A stretch of 64,000 bases of DNA, taken from Anaerolineae bacterium. Its GTDB lineage: Bacteria > Chloroflexota > Anaerolineae > Promineifilales > Promineifilaceae. Shown piece after piece: positions 7,345-16,354 of the stretch; position 1 is the stretch's first letter; the number at the start of each line of letters is the position of its first letter. Below the pieces are notes generated by a model. That model worked only from the letters and a program-made list of their open reading frames with translations, had not been told where the DNA came from and ran no database searches. The stretch is taken from assembly GCA_023382655.1 (NCBI GenBank), contig JAHDWK010000004.1:150538-214537 (forward strand), read 5' to 3'. A program made the position numbers and the translations under genes.

Positions 7345-7440
7345 GAAAAGAGGCAAAGGAGCAAAGAGCGCAAAGAGAGACAAAAGCTTTTCATCTTCTT
7401 TCTTTACCCCTTCGCATCTTTGCGCCTTTGCGTCAAAAAC
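7345..7440. repeat. Inverted tandem-word hairpin (GCAAAG family)
   Basis: The left arm has repeated purine words (GAGGCAAAGGAGCAAAGAGC) and the right arm has the complementary pyrimidine words (CATCTTTGCGCCTTTGCG). Related sequence occurs at 21889-21992. It lies in the leader of the GntR gene, directly before its start codon. Confidence 0.65.
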
Positions 7441-7441
7441 G

Positions 7442-8080
7442 ATGTCCCTATCTCAACAAGCCTATCAGAGCATTAAACGCAAAATCGTCTACCTGGAACT
7501 GGAACCGGGGGCGGTGATTGATGAGGCGGCGCTGCAAGAGGAGTTGCGGCTCGGCCGGACGCCCATCCGGGAGGCGTTGCAGCGGTTGGAGCAGGAGAAG
7601 CTGGTGACGATTGTGCCCCGGCGGGGCATGTTTGCCAGTGAGATCAGCGTCACTGACCTGTACCAGATTTTTGAACTGCGGCTGACGGTAGAGGCGTTGG
7701 CGGTGCGGCTGGCGGCACGACGGGGGAGCGAAGTCCACTGGCAGCAGATGGCCACCGTCCTTAACTCCATCCCCTGGGATGAGGCCACCGACCAGCAGTT
7801 GATCGAGATTGATGAAGCCTGTCACGCCATTATCTATGCCGCTGCCGATAACACCTTTCTGGAAGATATGCTCACCACCTGCTATGCGCTCAGCCTGCGG
7901 CTGTGGATGTTTTTTTTGCACCGCATTGGCGATATGCGCACGGCCGTGCAAGAACACCAACAAATCTACCAAGCCCTGCGCGACGGTGACGCCGACGAAG
8001 CCGCCCGCCTGATGCAGCAGCACATCCAGAGCTTCCAGGCGGAAATGAGCGCGATTATGATGGGGGAGATTGGAGATTAG
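7442..8080 (+). CDS. GntR-family transcriptional regulator (FadR/FCD type)
   Basis: The 212-residue protein has an N-terminal winged helix-turn-helix, including the GntR signature LGRTPIREALQRLEQEKLV near residues 37-55. An all-helical FCD ligand-binding domain follows, with the conserved ELRLTVEALAVRLAARR and C-terminal EHQQIYQALRDGDADEAARLMQQHI. FCD domains sense small carboxylates, often with a bound metal. It is the first gene of the methyltransferase/betaine cluster and probably controls it. The stop codon falls inside the left arm of the next hairpin repeat. Confidence 0.85.
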   Translation: MSLSQQAYQSIKRKIVYLELEPGAVIDEAALQEELRLGRTPIREALQRLEQEKLVTIVPRRGMFASEISVTDLYQIFELRLTVEALAVRLAARRGSEVHWQQMATVLNSIPWDEATDQQLIEIDEACHAIIYAAADNTFLEDMLTTCYALSLRLWMFFLHRIGDMRTAVQEHQQIYQALRDGDADEAARLMQQHIQSFQAEMSAIMMGEIGD

Positions 8081-8127
8081 GAGATTAAGAGATTGGAATT
8101 TGCCCAATCTCTTAATCTCCTAATCTC
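8073..8127. repeat. Perfect 24-bp inverted repeat (AGATTAGG/AGATTGGG family)
   Basis: Arms at 8073-8096 and 8104-8127 are perfectly complementary over 24 bp with a 7-nt loop. Each arm is three copies of an 8-nt word (GAGATTAG, GAGATTAA, GAGATTGG). The left arm contains the GntR stop codon. Similar words occur at 18450-18542, 33210-33246, 37190-37256, 51660-51695 and 54230-54266. Confidence 0.9.
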
Positions 8128-8152
8128 TCAATCTCTTCCGAAGGAAATTCTC

Positions 8153-9658
8153 ATGATCAGAAGGCGAGAAAGACGAACGAGGGGAGAGGACACGGCCGTA
8201 CTGCGCGCTATCCAACCCCTCCACCACCTGCCACCCTACAAACTGCTCGGCGAAGAGGGGCTGCAAAAAATCCATGATGCCTCTACGACCATCCTGGCCG
8301 AGATTGGTATTGACTTTTACGACGCCGAAGCCCAGGCCGTGTTGCGGGCGAACGGCGTGCGGCTGGAAGGGGACACCGCCTATTTTGACCCGGCGCAGGT
8401 GATGGAAACCATCGCCCAGGCGCCTGCCCAATTTACCCAACTGGCCCGCAACCCGGACAACAATGTCCTCATCGGTGGCCAGCATCTCTGTTTTGCGCCC
8501 GTTTATGGCCCACCGTTTGTGCACGATTTAGACCGGGGCCGCCGCGAAGCCACCCTGACCGATTTCCAAAACTTCGTCAAACTCACCTACCTCAGCCCCT
8601 ATCTGCACCACTCCGGCGGCACCATCGTGGAACCCACCGACGAACCGACGCACACCCGCCACCTGAACATGGTCTACAGCCACGTCAAATACAGCGACAA
8701 GCCGTTTATGGGTTCCGTCACCTCCCGCGCCAACGCCGAAGACAGTGTGCGCATGGCGGAAATGGTGTTTGGCGCAGAGGAAATTCGGCAGCAGCCCGCC
8801 CTGCTCTCCCTCATCAACATCAGCAGCCCGCGCCGCCTGGACGACCGCATGTTGGGTGCGCTCATTGCCTATGCCAGAGCGCGGCAGGCATTGGTCATCA
8901 CCCCGTTCATCCTCTCCGGGGCGATGGCCCCGGTATCTATTGCCGGCACGGTGGCGCAGTTGAATGCCGAGGCGCTGGCGGGCATTGCCCTGACGCAGAT
9001 GATCAACCCCGGCACACCCGTCGTTTACGGCGCGTTCCAGACGAACATTGATTTGCAGAGCGGCGCGCCGGTGTTTGGCTCGCCGGAGAGCCAGTTGGCG
9101 CTGTATGCCAGCGCGCAGTTGGCGCGGCGGTATAACCTGCCGTTTCGCAGCGGCGGCATGTTTGCCAGCAGCAAAATCCCGGACGCCCAGGCGGCGTATG
9201 AATCGGTGCTGGTGATGCTGCCCACCATTCTGGCGCGGGTCAATTTTGTGCTGCACGCCGCCGGTTGGCTGGAAAATGGGCTGACGGCCGGATACGAAAA
9301 ATTCATCCTGGACTGCCAGCTATTGGGCGGCTTTCACAAATTGGTGCAAGGACTGGACCTGTCTGACGAGGGGCTGGCGCTGGACGCTATTCGGGAAGTG
9401 CCGCCGGGCGGTCACCACCTGGGCACGGCTCACACCCTGCGCCATTTCCGCCACGCCTTTTACCGCGCCCCGCTGTTTGACACCAACTCGTTTGAGCAGT
9501 GGTTGGAGGAGGGATCGCAGCCGGCCGACCAACGCGCCAACGCCGAATGGAAACGCCTGCTGAAAAACTATGAAGCGCCGGTGTTGGACACGGCCGTTGA
9601 CGAAGCGTTACTTGAATTTATGGCCAAACGAAAAGTGGAGATCAAGCCGGAGTATTAA
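8153..9658 (+). CDS. MttB-family corrinoid methyltransferase (non-pyrrolysine; MtgB-like)
   Basis: The 501-residue protein belongs to COG5598, the trimethylamine methyltransferase superfamily: an N-terminal EEGLQKIHDASTTILAEIGIDF helix, PVYGPPFVHDLDRG, and TIM-barrel segments such as VTPFILSGAMAPVSIAGT. No in-frame amber codon is present, so it is a non-pyrrolysine member, like the characterised glycine betaine methyltransferase MtgB. It should move a methyl from a quaternary amine to Co(I) of the corrinoid protein at 24915. The ATG at 8153 follows GAAGGA; the longer frame to 8093 only translates the repeat. Betaine is the likeliest substrate, given the importer and dehydrogenase nearby. Confidence 0.8.
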   Translation: MIRRRERRTRGEDTAVLRAIQPLHHLPPYKLLGEEGLQKIHDASTTILAEIGIDFYDAEAQAVLRANGVRLEGDTAYFDPAQVMETIAQAPAQFTQLARNPDNNVLIGGQHLCFAPVYGPPFVHDLDRGRREATLTDFQNFVKLTYLSPYLHHSGGTIVEPTDEPTHTRHLNMVYSHVKYSDKPFMGSVTSRANAEDSVRMAEMVFGAEEIRQQPALLSLINISSPRRLDDRMLGALIAYARARQALVITPFILSGAMAPVSIAGTVAQLNAEALAGIALTQMINPGTPVVYGAFQTNIDLQSGAPVFGSPESQLALYASAQLARRYNLPFRSGGMFASSKIPDAQAAYESVLVMLPTILARVNFVLHAAGWLENGLTAGYEKFILDCQLLGGFHKLVQGLDLSDEGLALDAIREVPPGGHHLGTAHTLRHFRHAFYRAPLFDTNSFEQWLEEGSQPADQRANAEWKRLLKNYEAPVLDTAVDEALLEFMAKRKVEIKPEY

Positions 9659-9659
9659 A

Positions 9660-9750
9660 GTGAGCAGTAAGCGGTGAGCAGTAAGCAGTAAAAAGCGCAC
9701 TTCTCACTGCTCACTGCCTACTGCTAACTGCTTACTTCCTACTCACAACC
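9660..9750. repeat. Inverted heptad-word hairpin (GAGCAGT family)
   Basis: Left arm words are GTGAGCAGTAAGCGGTGAGC and similar; the right arm has ACTGCTCACTGCCTACTGCT and similar. The unit is a 7-nt GAGCAGT/AAGCAGT word. The family recurs at 12275-12330, 15250-15320, 25608-25676 and 60555-60634, mostly inside the same plus-strand cluster. Confidence 0.85.
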
Positions 9751-9762
9751 AGGAGTAAAAAT

Positions 9763-12276
9763 ATGAGTAATTTACCAGAAAAAGCAAACGTCGTCGTCAT
9801 CGGCGGGGGGATTGTGGGGAACAGTGTGGTGTATCACCTGGCGTTGAACGGCTGGCGGGAGATTGTGCAGTTGGACAAAGGGCCGTTCCCAAATCCCGGC
9901 GGCTCGACGGGGCATGCATCCAACTTCATTTTCCCGGTGGATCATTCCAAAGAGATGACGATGATTACCCTGGACAGTATGCGCCAGTACCAGGAGTTGG
10001 GCGTCTTTACGGAGAGCGGCGGCATTGAACTGGCGCGCACCGAAGAGCGCATGGAGGAACTGCGGCGGCGTATGGCTTCGGCGAAGGCGTGGGGGGTGGA
10101 ATCGCGCCTGATTACCCCAGAAGAAGTGAAAGAACTCGTGCCCTATGTGGACAAGGACATCATTTTGGGTGGCTTTTACACCCCCAGCGTGGGCACGGTG
10201 GATTCGCTGCGGGCGGGCACGTTGATGCGCGAGAAGGGGTTGGCGATGGGGGCGTTGACCGTTGCGCCAGGAGTGGAGGTAACGGGATTAGCGGTCAAAA
10301 ACGGCCGTATCCACACCGTCCACACCACCCAGGGCAGCATTCAGGCCGAACTGGTCATCATTGCCTGTGGTGTCTGGTCGCCGCGCATCGCCCGCATGGC
10401 CGGGGCCACGATCCCACTCACCCCGGCCGTCCACCAGATGATCAGCGTCGGCCCGCATCCCCTGTTTGCGGCGACGGGGCGCGAAATTGCCTACCCCATC
10501 ATCCGCGACATGGACACCTTTTGCTACGAGCGGCAAAACGGCAGCGATATGGAAGTGGGGTCGTATGCCCATCGCCCCATTTTGATGAACCCAGACGACA
10601 TTCCTTCCATTGAACAATCGAAACTGTCGCCCACCGAACTGCCCTTTACGCAGGAGGATTTTGAGCCGCAGTTGGAGCAGGCGTTGGAATTGATGCCGGA
10701 GATTATTGGCGATGAACGCGCCGGGATTCGCCACGCTATCAATGGGCTGTTGTCGTTGACGCCGGACGGCAATCCGCTGATTGGCGAGACGGAAGTGCGA
10801 GGGTTGTGGTCGGTGGCGGCGATCTGGATAAAAGAAGCGCCTGGTTTTGCGCGGGCGGCGGCGGAACTGTTGACACACGGGGCGTCGGAGATTGATATTC
10901 ATGCGTCGGACGTGGCCCGGTTTTATGAATACGGCCGTACCACCCACCACATCCACGCCCGCACCAGCGAAGCGTATAACAAAACGTATGGTATTGTGCA
11001 TCCCCGCGAGCAGTGGGCGTCAAATCGCAAAGTGCGCGTCAGCCCATTTTATTTCCGCGAAAAGGGGTTGGGCGCGGTCTTTTTTGAGACGGCCGGTTGG
11101 GAACGGCCGCAATGGTACGAGGCGAATGAGAGCTTGCTGGCAGAGTATGGCGGCCGTATCCAGCAACGGCCGCATGAATGGGATGCCCGCTGGTGGTCGC
11201 CCATTATCAATGCGGAACACCTGGCGCTGCGTGACCGGGTGGGGCTGGTGGATTTGACGGCGTTTGCCATTTTTGACGTGTCCGGCCTCGGCGCATTGGA
11301 CTATATCCAGAAGATGACGGTGAATCAGATGGATGTGGCGGTGGGCACGGCCGTGTACACCCCATTGCTCAATCCTCACGGCGGCTTCAAAGCTGACCTG
11401 ACCATCACGCGCATGGGTGAAACCAGTTTCCGCATTGTGGACGGCGGCGGCGATGGGGCGCGGGATAAAAAGTGGTTTGAACAGCATCTCCCTGACAATG
11501 GCTCGGTTGCGTTCACCGACATGACCTCGGCGCTGTGTACTATCGGCCTGTGGGGGCCACATGCCCGCACCGTACTGCAAACCATTACCGGGGATGACAT
11601 TTCGCACGAAGGATTCCCCTTTAGTACGGCCAAAAATATCCTCATCAATGGCATTCCCGCCTGGGCGCTGCGGATTTCTTATGTGGGTGAATTGGGTTGG
11701 GAGATTTACACGGCGATGGAGCATGGGCTGAAGTTGTGGGAGACGCTGTGGGAGGCGGGACGGCCGTATGGCATCGTCCCTGTCGGCATTGGCGTTTACG
11801 GCACGTCGGCGCGGCTGGAAAAGGGATACCGGCTGATGGGGCACGAGTTGGAAGGAGAGTATAACCCGGTGGAAGCGGGGCTGGCCCGCCCGAAAGTGAA
11901 AAGCGCTGATTTCATTGGCAAGGAAGCCTATCTCCAGGCGCGCGCCGAAGAACCGGCGGCCATTTTGTGTACGCTGACGGTGGAGGATCACACGTCGCAA
12001 TCGGGGATGAAGCGGTATATGCACGGCCGTGAACCCATCCTCACCCCTTCTGGCAAGAAAATCAAAGACCGCAAAGGCCGCCGCTCCTACGTCACCAGCG
12101 CAGGTGCGGGGCCGTCAGTGGGCAAACACCTGCTGATGGCTTACCTGCCACCGGAATACGCCAAAGTGGGCACGAAACTGGCGGTCGAATATATGACCGA
12201 ACGGTATCCGGTGACGGTAGCGGCCGTGGGCAGTACGCCGTTGTTTGACCCATTGAATGAAAGAATGAAGAAGTAA
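9763..12276 (+). CDS. FAD-dependent dimethylglycine/sarcosine dehydrogenase-like protein with GcvT domain
   Basis: The 837-residue protein has the DMGDH architecture: a DAO-type FAD domain with VVVIGGGIVGNSVVYHLA at residues 10-27, then a FAO_M-type linker, then GcvT aminomethyltransferase and GcvT C-terminal domains (GWEIY near 645, LEKGYRLMGHELEGEYNPVEAGL near 685). GSTGHAS keeps a histidine (H51) where DMGDH/sarcosine dehydrogenases attach FAD covalently. It would oxidatively demethylate dimethylglycine or sarcosine, pass electrons to the ETF encoded next, and possibly hand the C1 unit to folate. It sits between the methyltransferase and etfB, consistent with stepwise betaine demethylation. 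Confidence 0.85.
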   Translation: MSNLPEKANVVVIGGGIVGNSVVYHLALNGWREIVQLDKGPFPNPGGSTGHASNFIFPVDHSKEMTMITLDSMRQYQELGVFTESGGIELARTEERMEELRRRMASAKAWGVESRLITPEEVKELVPYVDKDIILGGFYTPSVGTVDSLRAGTLMREKGLAMGALTVAPGVEVTGLAVKNGRIHTVHTTQGSIQAELVIIACGVWSPRIARMAGATIPLTPAVHQMISVGPHPLFAATGREIAYPIIRDMDTFCYERQNGSDMEVGSYAHRPILMNPDDIPSIEQSKLSPTELPFTQEDFEPQLEQALELMPEIIGDERAGIRHAINGLLSLTPDGNPLIGETEVRGLWSVAAIWIKEAPGFARAAAELLTHGASEIDIHASDVARFYEYGRTTHHIHARTSEAYNKTYGIVHPREQWASNRKVRVSPFYFREKGLGAVFFETAGWERPQWYEANESLLAEYGGRIQQRPHEWDARWWSPIINAEHLALRDRVGLVDLTAFAIFDVSGLGALDYIQKMTVNQMDVAVGTAVYTPLLNPHGGFKADLTITRMGETSFRIVDGGGDGARDKKWFEQHLPDNGSVAFTDMTSALCTIGLWGPHARTVLQTITGDDISHEGFPFSTAKNILINGIPAWALRISYVGELGWEIYTAMEHGLKLWETLWEAGRPYGIVPVGIGVYGTSARLEKGYRLMGHELEGEYNPVEAGLARPKVKSADFIGKEAYLQARAEEPAAILCTLTVEDHTSQSGMKRYMHGREPILTPSGKKIKDRKGRRSYVTSAGAGPSVGKHLLMAYLPPEYAKVGTKLAVEYMTERYPVTVAAVGSTPLFDPLNERMKK

Positions 12277-12330
12277 GCAGTTCAGGGCGCGAAAAACTGC
12301 TCACTGTTGACTGCTCACTGCTCACTTCAA
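12275..12330. repeat. GAGCAGT-family hairpin before etfB
   Basis: GTAAGCAGTTCAGGGCGCG is followed by CTGCTCACTGTTGACTGCTC. Arms are short and degenerate relative to the copy at 9660. The repeat begins at the stop codon of the dehydrogenase gene and ends 7 nt before the etfB start. Confidence 0.7.
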
Positions 12331-12336
12331 ACAATT

Positions 12337-13086
12337 ATGAAAATTCTGGTTTGCATTAAGAGAGTCCCGGCAACGGGGGCGCGGATTATATTGACGGCCG
12401 ATGAGCGGGGGATTGACACGCGCAATTTGGGCTTTGCCATCAGTCCTCATGAGGAGTGTGCAGTGGAGGAGGCGGTACGGCTGGTGGAGGCGCATGGGGG
12501 CAGCGTGACAGTGCTGACATTGGGGCCGGCCGAGGCGGCCGAGCAACTGCGGGATGCGCTGGCGGTGGGGGCCGACCGGGCGATTCATTTGCTGACGGAC
12601 GGCCGTGAATGGGACCCTATGGCGACCGCTAACGCGATTACCGAAGTGGCGCGGGCGGAGCCGTATGACCTGCTGCTGTTTGGTAATGAGGCGGCCGATA
12701 CGGGCGATTATCAGGTGGGAATACGGGTGGCGGTGGCCTTGGGGTTGCCCTGCGTGACTGGCGTCAAAGGGGTTGAGGTGTGCGGTGAAACGTTGATTGC
12801 CAGGCGTGACGTTGGTGGTGGTTGGGAGATGTACGAAGTTTCCTTACCGGCCGTTCTGGCTGTCAAAGAAGGGCTGAATTTGCCCCGTTATCCGTCGGTA
12901 CCCGGCCGTTTGCGGGCGAAGAAGAAGCCGTTGGAGCAGATTGAACCCACGTGGAACGGCAGTGGATTGGAGATGATCCGGCTGGTGACGCCGCCGGAAC
13001 AGGGCAAGGTGGTGCAGATTTTGGGGCAGGGCGTTACGGCCGTGCCCCGCATCGTCGAGATATTGCAGGAGTTACGGCTGGTATAA
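12337..13086 (+). CDS. etfB: Electron transfer flavoprotein, beta subunit
   Basis: The 249-residue protein starts MKILVCIKRVPATGARI, the standard EtfB opening. It contains SPHEECAVEEAVRLVE and the AMP/FAD-facing LLLFGNEAADTGDYQVG motif near residue 118, followed by PAVLAVKEGLNLPRYPS. It pairs with EtfA to carry electrons from the preceding flavoprotein dehydrogenase to an ETF:quinone oxidoreductase. I choose 12337 because the upstream extension lies within a repeat. Confidence 0.95.
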   Translation: MKILVCIKRVPATGARIILTADERGIDTRNLGFAISPHEECAVEEAVRLVEAHGGSVTVLTLGPAEAAEQLRDALAVGADRAIHLLTDGREWDPMATANAITEVARAEPYDLLLFGNEAADTGDYQVGIRVAVALGLPCVTGVKGVEVCGETLIARRDVGGGWEMYEVSLPAVLAVKEGLNLPRYPSVPGRLRAKKKPLEQIEPTWNGSGLEMIRLVTPPEQGKVVQILGQGVTAVPRIVEILQELRLV

Positions 13087-13088
13087 CA

Positions 13089-13121
13089 AAGTGCCAGACA
13101 CTTCTGAAGTGCCTGGCACTT
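13089..13121. repeat. GTGCCAGGCACTT-family inverted repeat
   Basis: AAGTGCCAGACACTTCTGAAGTGCCTGGCACTT is a compact inverted repeat between etfB and etfA. It is a shortened relative of the copies at 4361-4427 and 34257-34320. Confidence 0.7.
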
Positions 13122-13158
13122 GAGATTCAAGATGATTCACTTGAGATTCAAGATGATT
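13117..13158 (+). repeat. Two tandem copies of a 21-bp unit at the etfA start
   Basis: The unit CACTTGAGATTCAAGATGATT occurs at 13117-13137 and exactly again at 13138-13158. It is in frame (seven codons) and contains an ATG, so etfA has two candidate starts, 13132 and 13153. Confidence 0.9.
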
Positions 13159-14136
13159 TTGGGGTTTGTAGAACAGGATGGTGGGAAGGTGAACCCGCAC
13201 TCGTTGGAGATGTTGACGTTGGCGCGACGGTTGGCAGGGGAAACGGCCGTGCCTCTTCATGCGGTGGTCATTGGCGCGGCGGTGGAGGGGTTGGGGGCGT
13301 ATGGAGTGACGGCCGTGCATCTGGCCCAACATCCCGATCTGACGGATTATGCTCCGGCAGCCTGGGCAGAATGTATTGTCCAGTTGATTGCGGCGGAAAG
13401 GCCAACAGCCGTGCTTGCCGCGGGCACAGAGCGGGGTAATGAGGTACTGGCTTACGTGGGGGCAAAGTTGGGGGCGGCGATGGCGGCAAATGTAACATCA
13501 GTCACTCCCGGTGAGAATTATCGCATTACCCGGCTGCGGTGGGGTGGTAGTTTGCTGGAAGAGGCGTGGCTGAAAGGGGAACCGAAGTTGCTGACTGTTG
13601 CGCCGTTGAGCATTGCGCCGGAGGTGGTGGGGGATGGGATGGCAAAAGTACGGCCGTTTACGCCCATTTTGACTGATGATGATGTACGGGTAAGGGTGTA
13701 CGGCGAACCCGAAGCGGCTTCGGGCCGTGAGCAACCCGAAAGTGGCAAAGTGACATTGGCCGATGCCCGTGTGGTCGTTAGCGGCGGGCGCGGCGTGGGC
13801 AGTGCGGAGGGGTTTGCCGTGCTGGAAGAACTGGCCGATTTGCTCGGCGGCGCGGTCGGTGGCTCGCGAGTAGCTACCAATTTAGGTTGGCGGCCACACA
13901 CGGCCCAGGTGGGGCAGACGGGTACGCGGGTGGCCCCTGATTTGTACATCGCCTGCGGCATCAGCGGCGCAATTCAGCATTGGGTCGGCTGCAAAGGCGC
14001 TAAACACATCCTGGCTATCAATACCGACCCGGACGCACCCATGATGACCAAAGCCGATTACGCCGTCATTGGCGATTTGCACGAAATCCTGCCTGCACTG
14101 ATTACGGAGATTAAAATGAAAATGGGACGCGGATGA
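13153..14136 (+). CDS. etfA: Electron transfer flavoprotein, alpha subunit
   Basis: The roughly 327-residue protein has an N-terminal EtfA domain (ILGFVEQDGGKVNPHSLEM, the usual start) and a C-terminal FAD domain. The latter has VVSGGRGVGSAEGF near residue 213, RVATNLGWRPHTAQVGQTGTRVAPDLYIACGISG split across the FAD loops, and the diagnostic AINTDPDAPMMTKADYAVIGD. It forms the heterodimer with EtfB. The ATG at 13153 matches family starts. A TTG at 13120 and an ATG at 13132 are in frame because of the 21-bp tandem duplication. Confidence 0.95.
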   Translation: MILGFVEQDGGKVNPHSLEMLTLARRLAGETAVPLHAVVIGAAVEGLGAYGVTAVHLAQHPDLTDYAPAAWAECIVQLIAAERPTAVLAAGTERGNEVLAYVGAKLGAAMAANVTSVTPGENYRITRLRWGGSLLEEAWLKGEPKLLTVAPLSIAPEVVGDGMAKVRPFTPILTDDDVRVRVYGEPEAASGREQPESGKVTLADARVVVSGGRGVGSAEGFAVLEELADLLGGAVGGSRVATNLGWRPHTAQVGQTGTRVAPDLYIACGISGAIQHWVGCKGAKHILAINTDPDAPMMTKADYAVIGDLHEILPALITEIKMKMGRG

Positions 14137-14218
14137 ACGCAGATTTGGCGGATTGACGCGGATTTTATCTCCCTTTCCGCGAAAATCTCCTATATCCGCG
14201 TTTATCCGCGTCCTGTTT
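14129..14218. repeat. Inverted tandem-word hairpin (GCGGAT family)
   Basis: GACGCGGATGAACGCAGATT on the left and TCCGCGTTTATCCGCGTCC on the right form a long imperfect hairpin. Its left arm overlaps the last codons of etfA. It separates the oxidoreductase genes from the importer genes. The remaining spacer to 14313 has no clear promoter beyond a weak TTGATG/CATAAT pair with 20-bp spacing. Confidence 0.75.
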
Positions 14219-14313
14219 AACTACCTTGATGTACAAATGATCCGGTTAGGGCATAATTAAGCCAACTTATTGGTGTAGGGCTAGCTGCCCACCAAATTAA
14301 AGAGGAGGCTGAA

Positions 14314-15246
14314 ATGAGTAAGAAGAGTTTGCTGTCTATTGGGGCGTTGCTGGTGTTGTTGCTGGCAAGTTGTGGTGGTGGCGGGAGTGGGGAAACGATC
14401 ACCCTGATTGCCAATCCCTGGCCGGCGTCGGAGCTAAACGTCAACGTCGCCAAGATCATCATCGAGCAGGAATTGGGTAACACGGTAGAAATCGTCGCCC
14501 TGGACGAAAATGCACAGTGGGATGCCCTGGCGGCCGGGGACGCCGACGCCAGCCTGGAAGTGTGGCCCTCCGGGCATGGCGAACGCATTGCCCAATACAT
14601 CGAGGAAGAGGGCGTGGTGGAAAATGGCGGCCCGCTGGGGCCGGTGGGGGAGATTGGCTGGTTTGTGCCCACCTATGTGGTGAATGAAAACCCGGAATTG
14701 GCGACCTGGGAAGGGTTTGCTGACCCGGCGCTGGCCGGGCTGTTTGCGACGGCCGAAACCGGCGATTTGGGCCAGTTCACGGCTGGCGACCCCAGTTGGG
14801 TGCAATATGATGCCGACATCATCAACAATCTGGGGTTGAGTTTGCAGGTAGTCACGGCTGGCTCCGAGGATTCACTGCTGGCGGCCGTTTCCTCCGCTTA
14901 TGAACGGCAAGAGCCGGTTCTGTTCTACTTCTATTCACCACATGCCATTTTCAACCGCTTTGACCTGACACAGGTGGAACTGCCCGCGTACAGCGACGAA
15001 TGCTACGCCGGTGCGGAAAGCGGCGGCGTGGCCTGCGCTTACCCGGAAGACCAGTTATTGAAGATTCTGTCGCCGGAATTGAGCGAGAAAGCGCCGGACG
15101 TGTATACCCTGCTCAAGAACATGAATTATGGCAGCGACGCCCAGATTGCCATGTTGGGTTCGCTGGACGAGGGGATGACGGTGGAAGAAGCGGCCCAGGC
15201 CTGGGTGGAGGCGAATGAAGCGGTCTGGCAGGGGTGGCTGCCTTGA
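14314..15246 (+). CDS. Glycine betaine/quaternary amine ABC transporter, substrate-binding lipoprotein
   Basis: The 310-residue protein has a lipoprotein signal: positive MSKK, a hydrophobic core, and lipobox LLASC with Cys at residue 20. It is an OpuAC/ProX-type periplasmic-binding domain. Aromatic and acidic segments include ANPWPASELNV near 34 and SLEVWPSGHGERI near 80, typical of the cation-pi box that binds trimethylammonium groups. It would be anchored outside the membrane and deliver betaine, choline or carnitine to the permease encoded at 18549. An AAAGAGGAGG RBS precedes the ATG. Confidence 0.9.
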   Translation: MSKKSLLSIGALLVLLLASCGGGGSGETITLIANPWPASELNVNVAKIIIEQELGNTVEIVALDENAQWDALAAGDADASLEVWPSGHGERIAQYIEEEGVVENGGPLGPVGEIGWFVPTYVVNENPELATWEGFADPALAGLFATAETGDLGQFTAGDPSWVQYDADIINNLGLSLQVVTAGSEDSLLAAVSSAYERQEPVLFYFYSPHAIFNRFDLTQVELPAYSDECYAGAESGGVACAYPEDQLLKILSPELSEKAPDVYTLLKNMNYGSDAQIAMLGSLDEGMTVEEAAQAWVEANEAVWQGWLP

Positions 15247-15249
15247 ATC

Positions 15250-15320
15250 AGTGGGCAGTGGGCAGTAGGCGGTGAGCAGTGGTCTCTGTACTGCTCACTG
15301 CTAACCGCTTACTGCTCACT
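15250..15320. repeat. GAGCAGT-family hairpin
   Basis: CAGTGGGCAGTAGGCGGTG and ACTGCTCACTGCTAACCGC arms surround a short loop (GTCTCTGT). It sits between the binding-protein and ATPase genes of one importer. Confidence 0.85.
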
Positions 15321-15333
15321 TCTTTGACAAAAA

Positions 15334-16353
15334 ATGGAACCCAAAATCACCTGCACCCACCTCTGGAAAATCTTTGGCCCGGCGCCGGAGCATGTGATTG
15401 GGCAGGTCACGGCCGTGTCCACCCGCGCCGACATCCAGGAAAAAACCGGGCACGTGGTGGCCGTGCGTGATGTGTCGTTTGCGGTGGGGGCGGGTGAGAT
15501 TTTTGTAGTCATGGGACTATCTGGCAGTGGCAAATCTACGCTCATCCGCTGCCTGACGCGCCTGATTGAGCCAACACGGGGAGAGATATGGGTCAACGGC
15601 CGTGATGTGACCACCATGAACGAGGACGAACTGCGCCACCTGCGCCGCCACACCATGAGCATGGTTTTCCAACGTTTTGGCCTCTTTCCCCACCGCCGCG
15701 TGCTGGACAATGTGGCCTATGGCCTGGAAATCCAGGGATTGCCCCGCCCGGAACGCGAAGCCAAAGCGCGGGACGTGCTGCAAATGGTGGGACTGAAAGG
15801 GTGGGAAAACCATTACCCGCACGAACTGAGCGGTGGGATGCAGCAGCGCGTCGGGCTGGCCCGCGCCCTGGCCGTTGACCCGGAAATCCTGCTCTGCGAC
15901 GAGCCATTTAGCGCCCTTGACCCCCTCATCCGCCGTGAAATGCAGGACGAATTGATCCGCCTGCAACAAACGCTGCACAAAACCATCGTCTTCATCACCC
16001 ATGACTTTTTAGAGGCGATTAAACTGGGCGACCGCATTGCCATTATGAAGGATGGCGAGATTGTGCAGTTGGGTACGGCCGGCATGATTGTGGCCCACCC
16101 GGCCAACAACTATGTGCGCGAATTTACGAAGGATGTGCCCCGCGCTCGTGTGCTGACGGCCGAAACCATCATGCGGCCGCCCACCAACCTGGACGGCAAC
16201 GAAACCACCTGCCGCGCCGACATGACCCTCGACCGGCTCATCCCGCTGACGGCCAATAATAGTACGGCCGTTGCCGTCCTAGACACGGCCGGGGCCATCA
16301 TCGGCAAAGTAGACCGCAAAACGCTCATGTTAGCATTAGCGGGGGCAGAATGA
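15334..16353 (+). CDS. Glycine betaine/proline-type ABC transporter ATP-binding protein (OpuAA/ProV)
   Basis: The 339-residue ATPase has Walker [10 protein letters not shown] at residues 61-69, signature LSGGMQQR near 166, and Walker B/D-loop [11 protein letters not shown] near 185. The N-terminal [14 protein letters not shown] and [17 protein letters not shown] segments are specific to the ProV/OpuAA subgroup. The C-terminal 70 residues form a reduced CBS-like region with [16 protein letters not shown], which in this family senses ionic strength. It should drive the fused permease encoded 2.2 kb downstream. Confidence 0.92.
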   Translation: MEPKITCTHLWKIFGPAPEHVIGQVTAVSTRADIQEKTGHVVAVRDVSFAVGAGEIFVVMGLSGSGKSTLIRCLTRLIEPTRGEIWVNGRDVTTMNEDELRHLRRHTMSMVFQRFGLFPHRRVLDNVAYGLEIQGLPRPEREAKARDVLQMVGLKGWENHYPHELSGGMQQRVGLARALAVDPEILLCDEPFSALDPLIRREMQDELIRLQQTLHKTIVFITHDFLEAIKLGDRIAIMKDGEIVQLGTAGMIVAHPANNYVREFTKDVPRARVLTAETIMRPPTNLDGNETTCRADMTLDRLIPLTANNSTAVAVLDTAGAIIGKVDRKTLMLALAGAE

Positions 16354-16354
16354 C

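Noticed and set aside
8153..9658. Pyrrolysine-containing trimethylamine methyltransferase
   Set aside because: The MttB-family frame has no in-frame TAG, and no pyl genes are visible, so it is a non-Pyl member.
11020..12024. 334-codon minus-strand open frame within the DMGDH-like gene
   Set aside because: The plus-strand FAD/GcvT protein has clear motifs across the whole region; the antisense frame is Arg/His-rich without family features.
14226..14257. TTGATG/CATAAT as promoter of the betaine-binding protein
   Set aside because: Spacing of 20 bp is outside the normal range; recorded only as a weak possibility.
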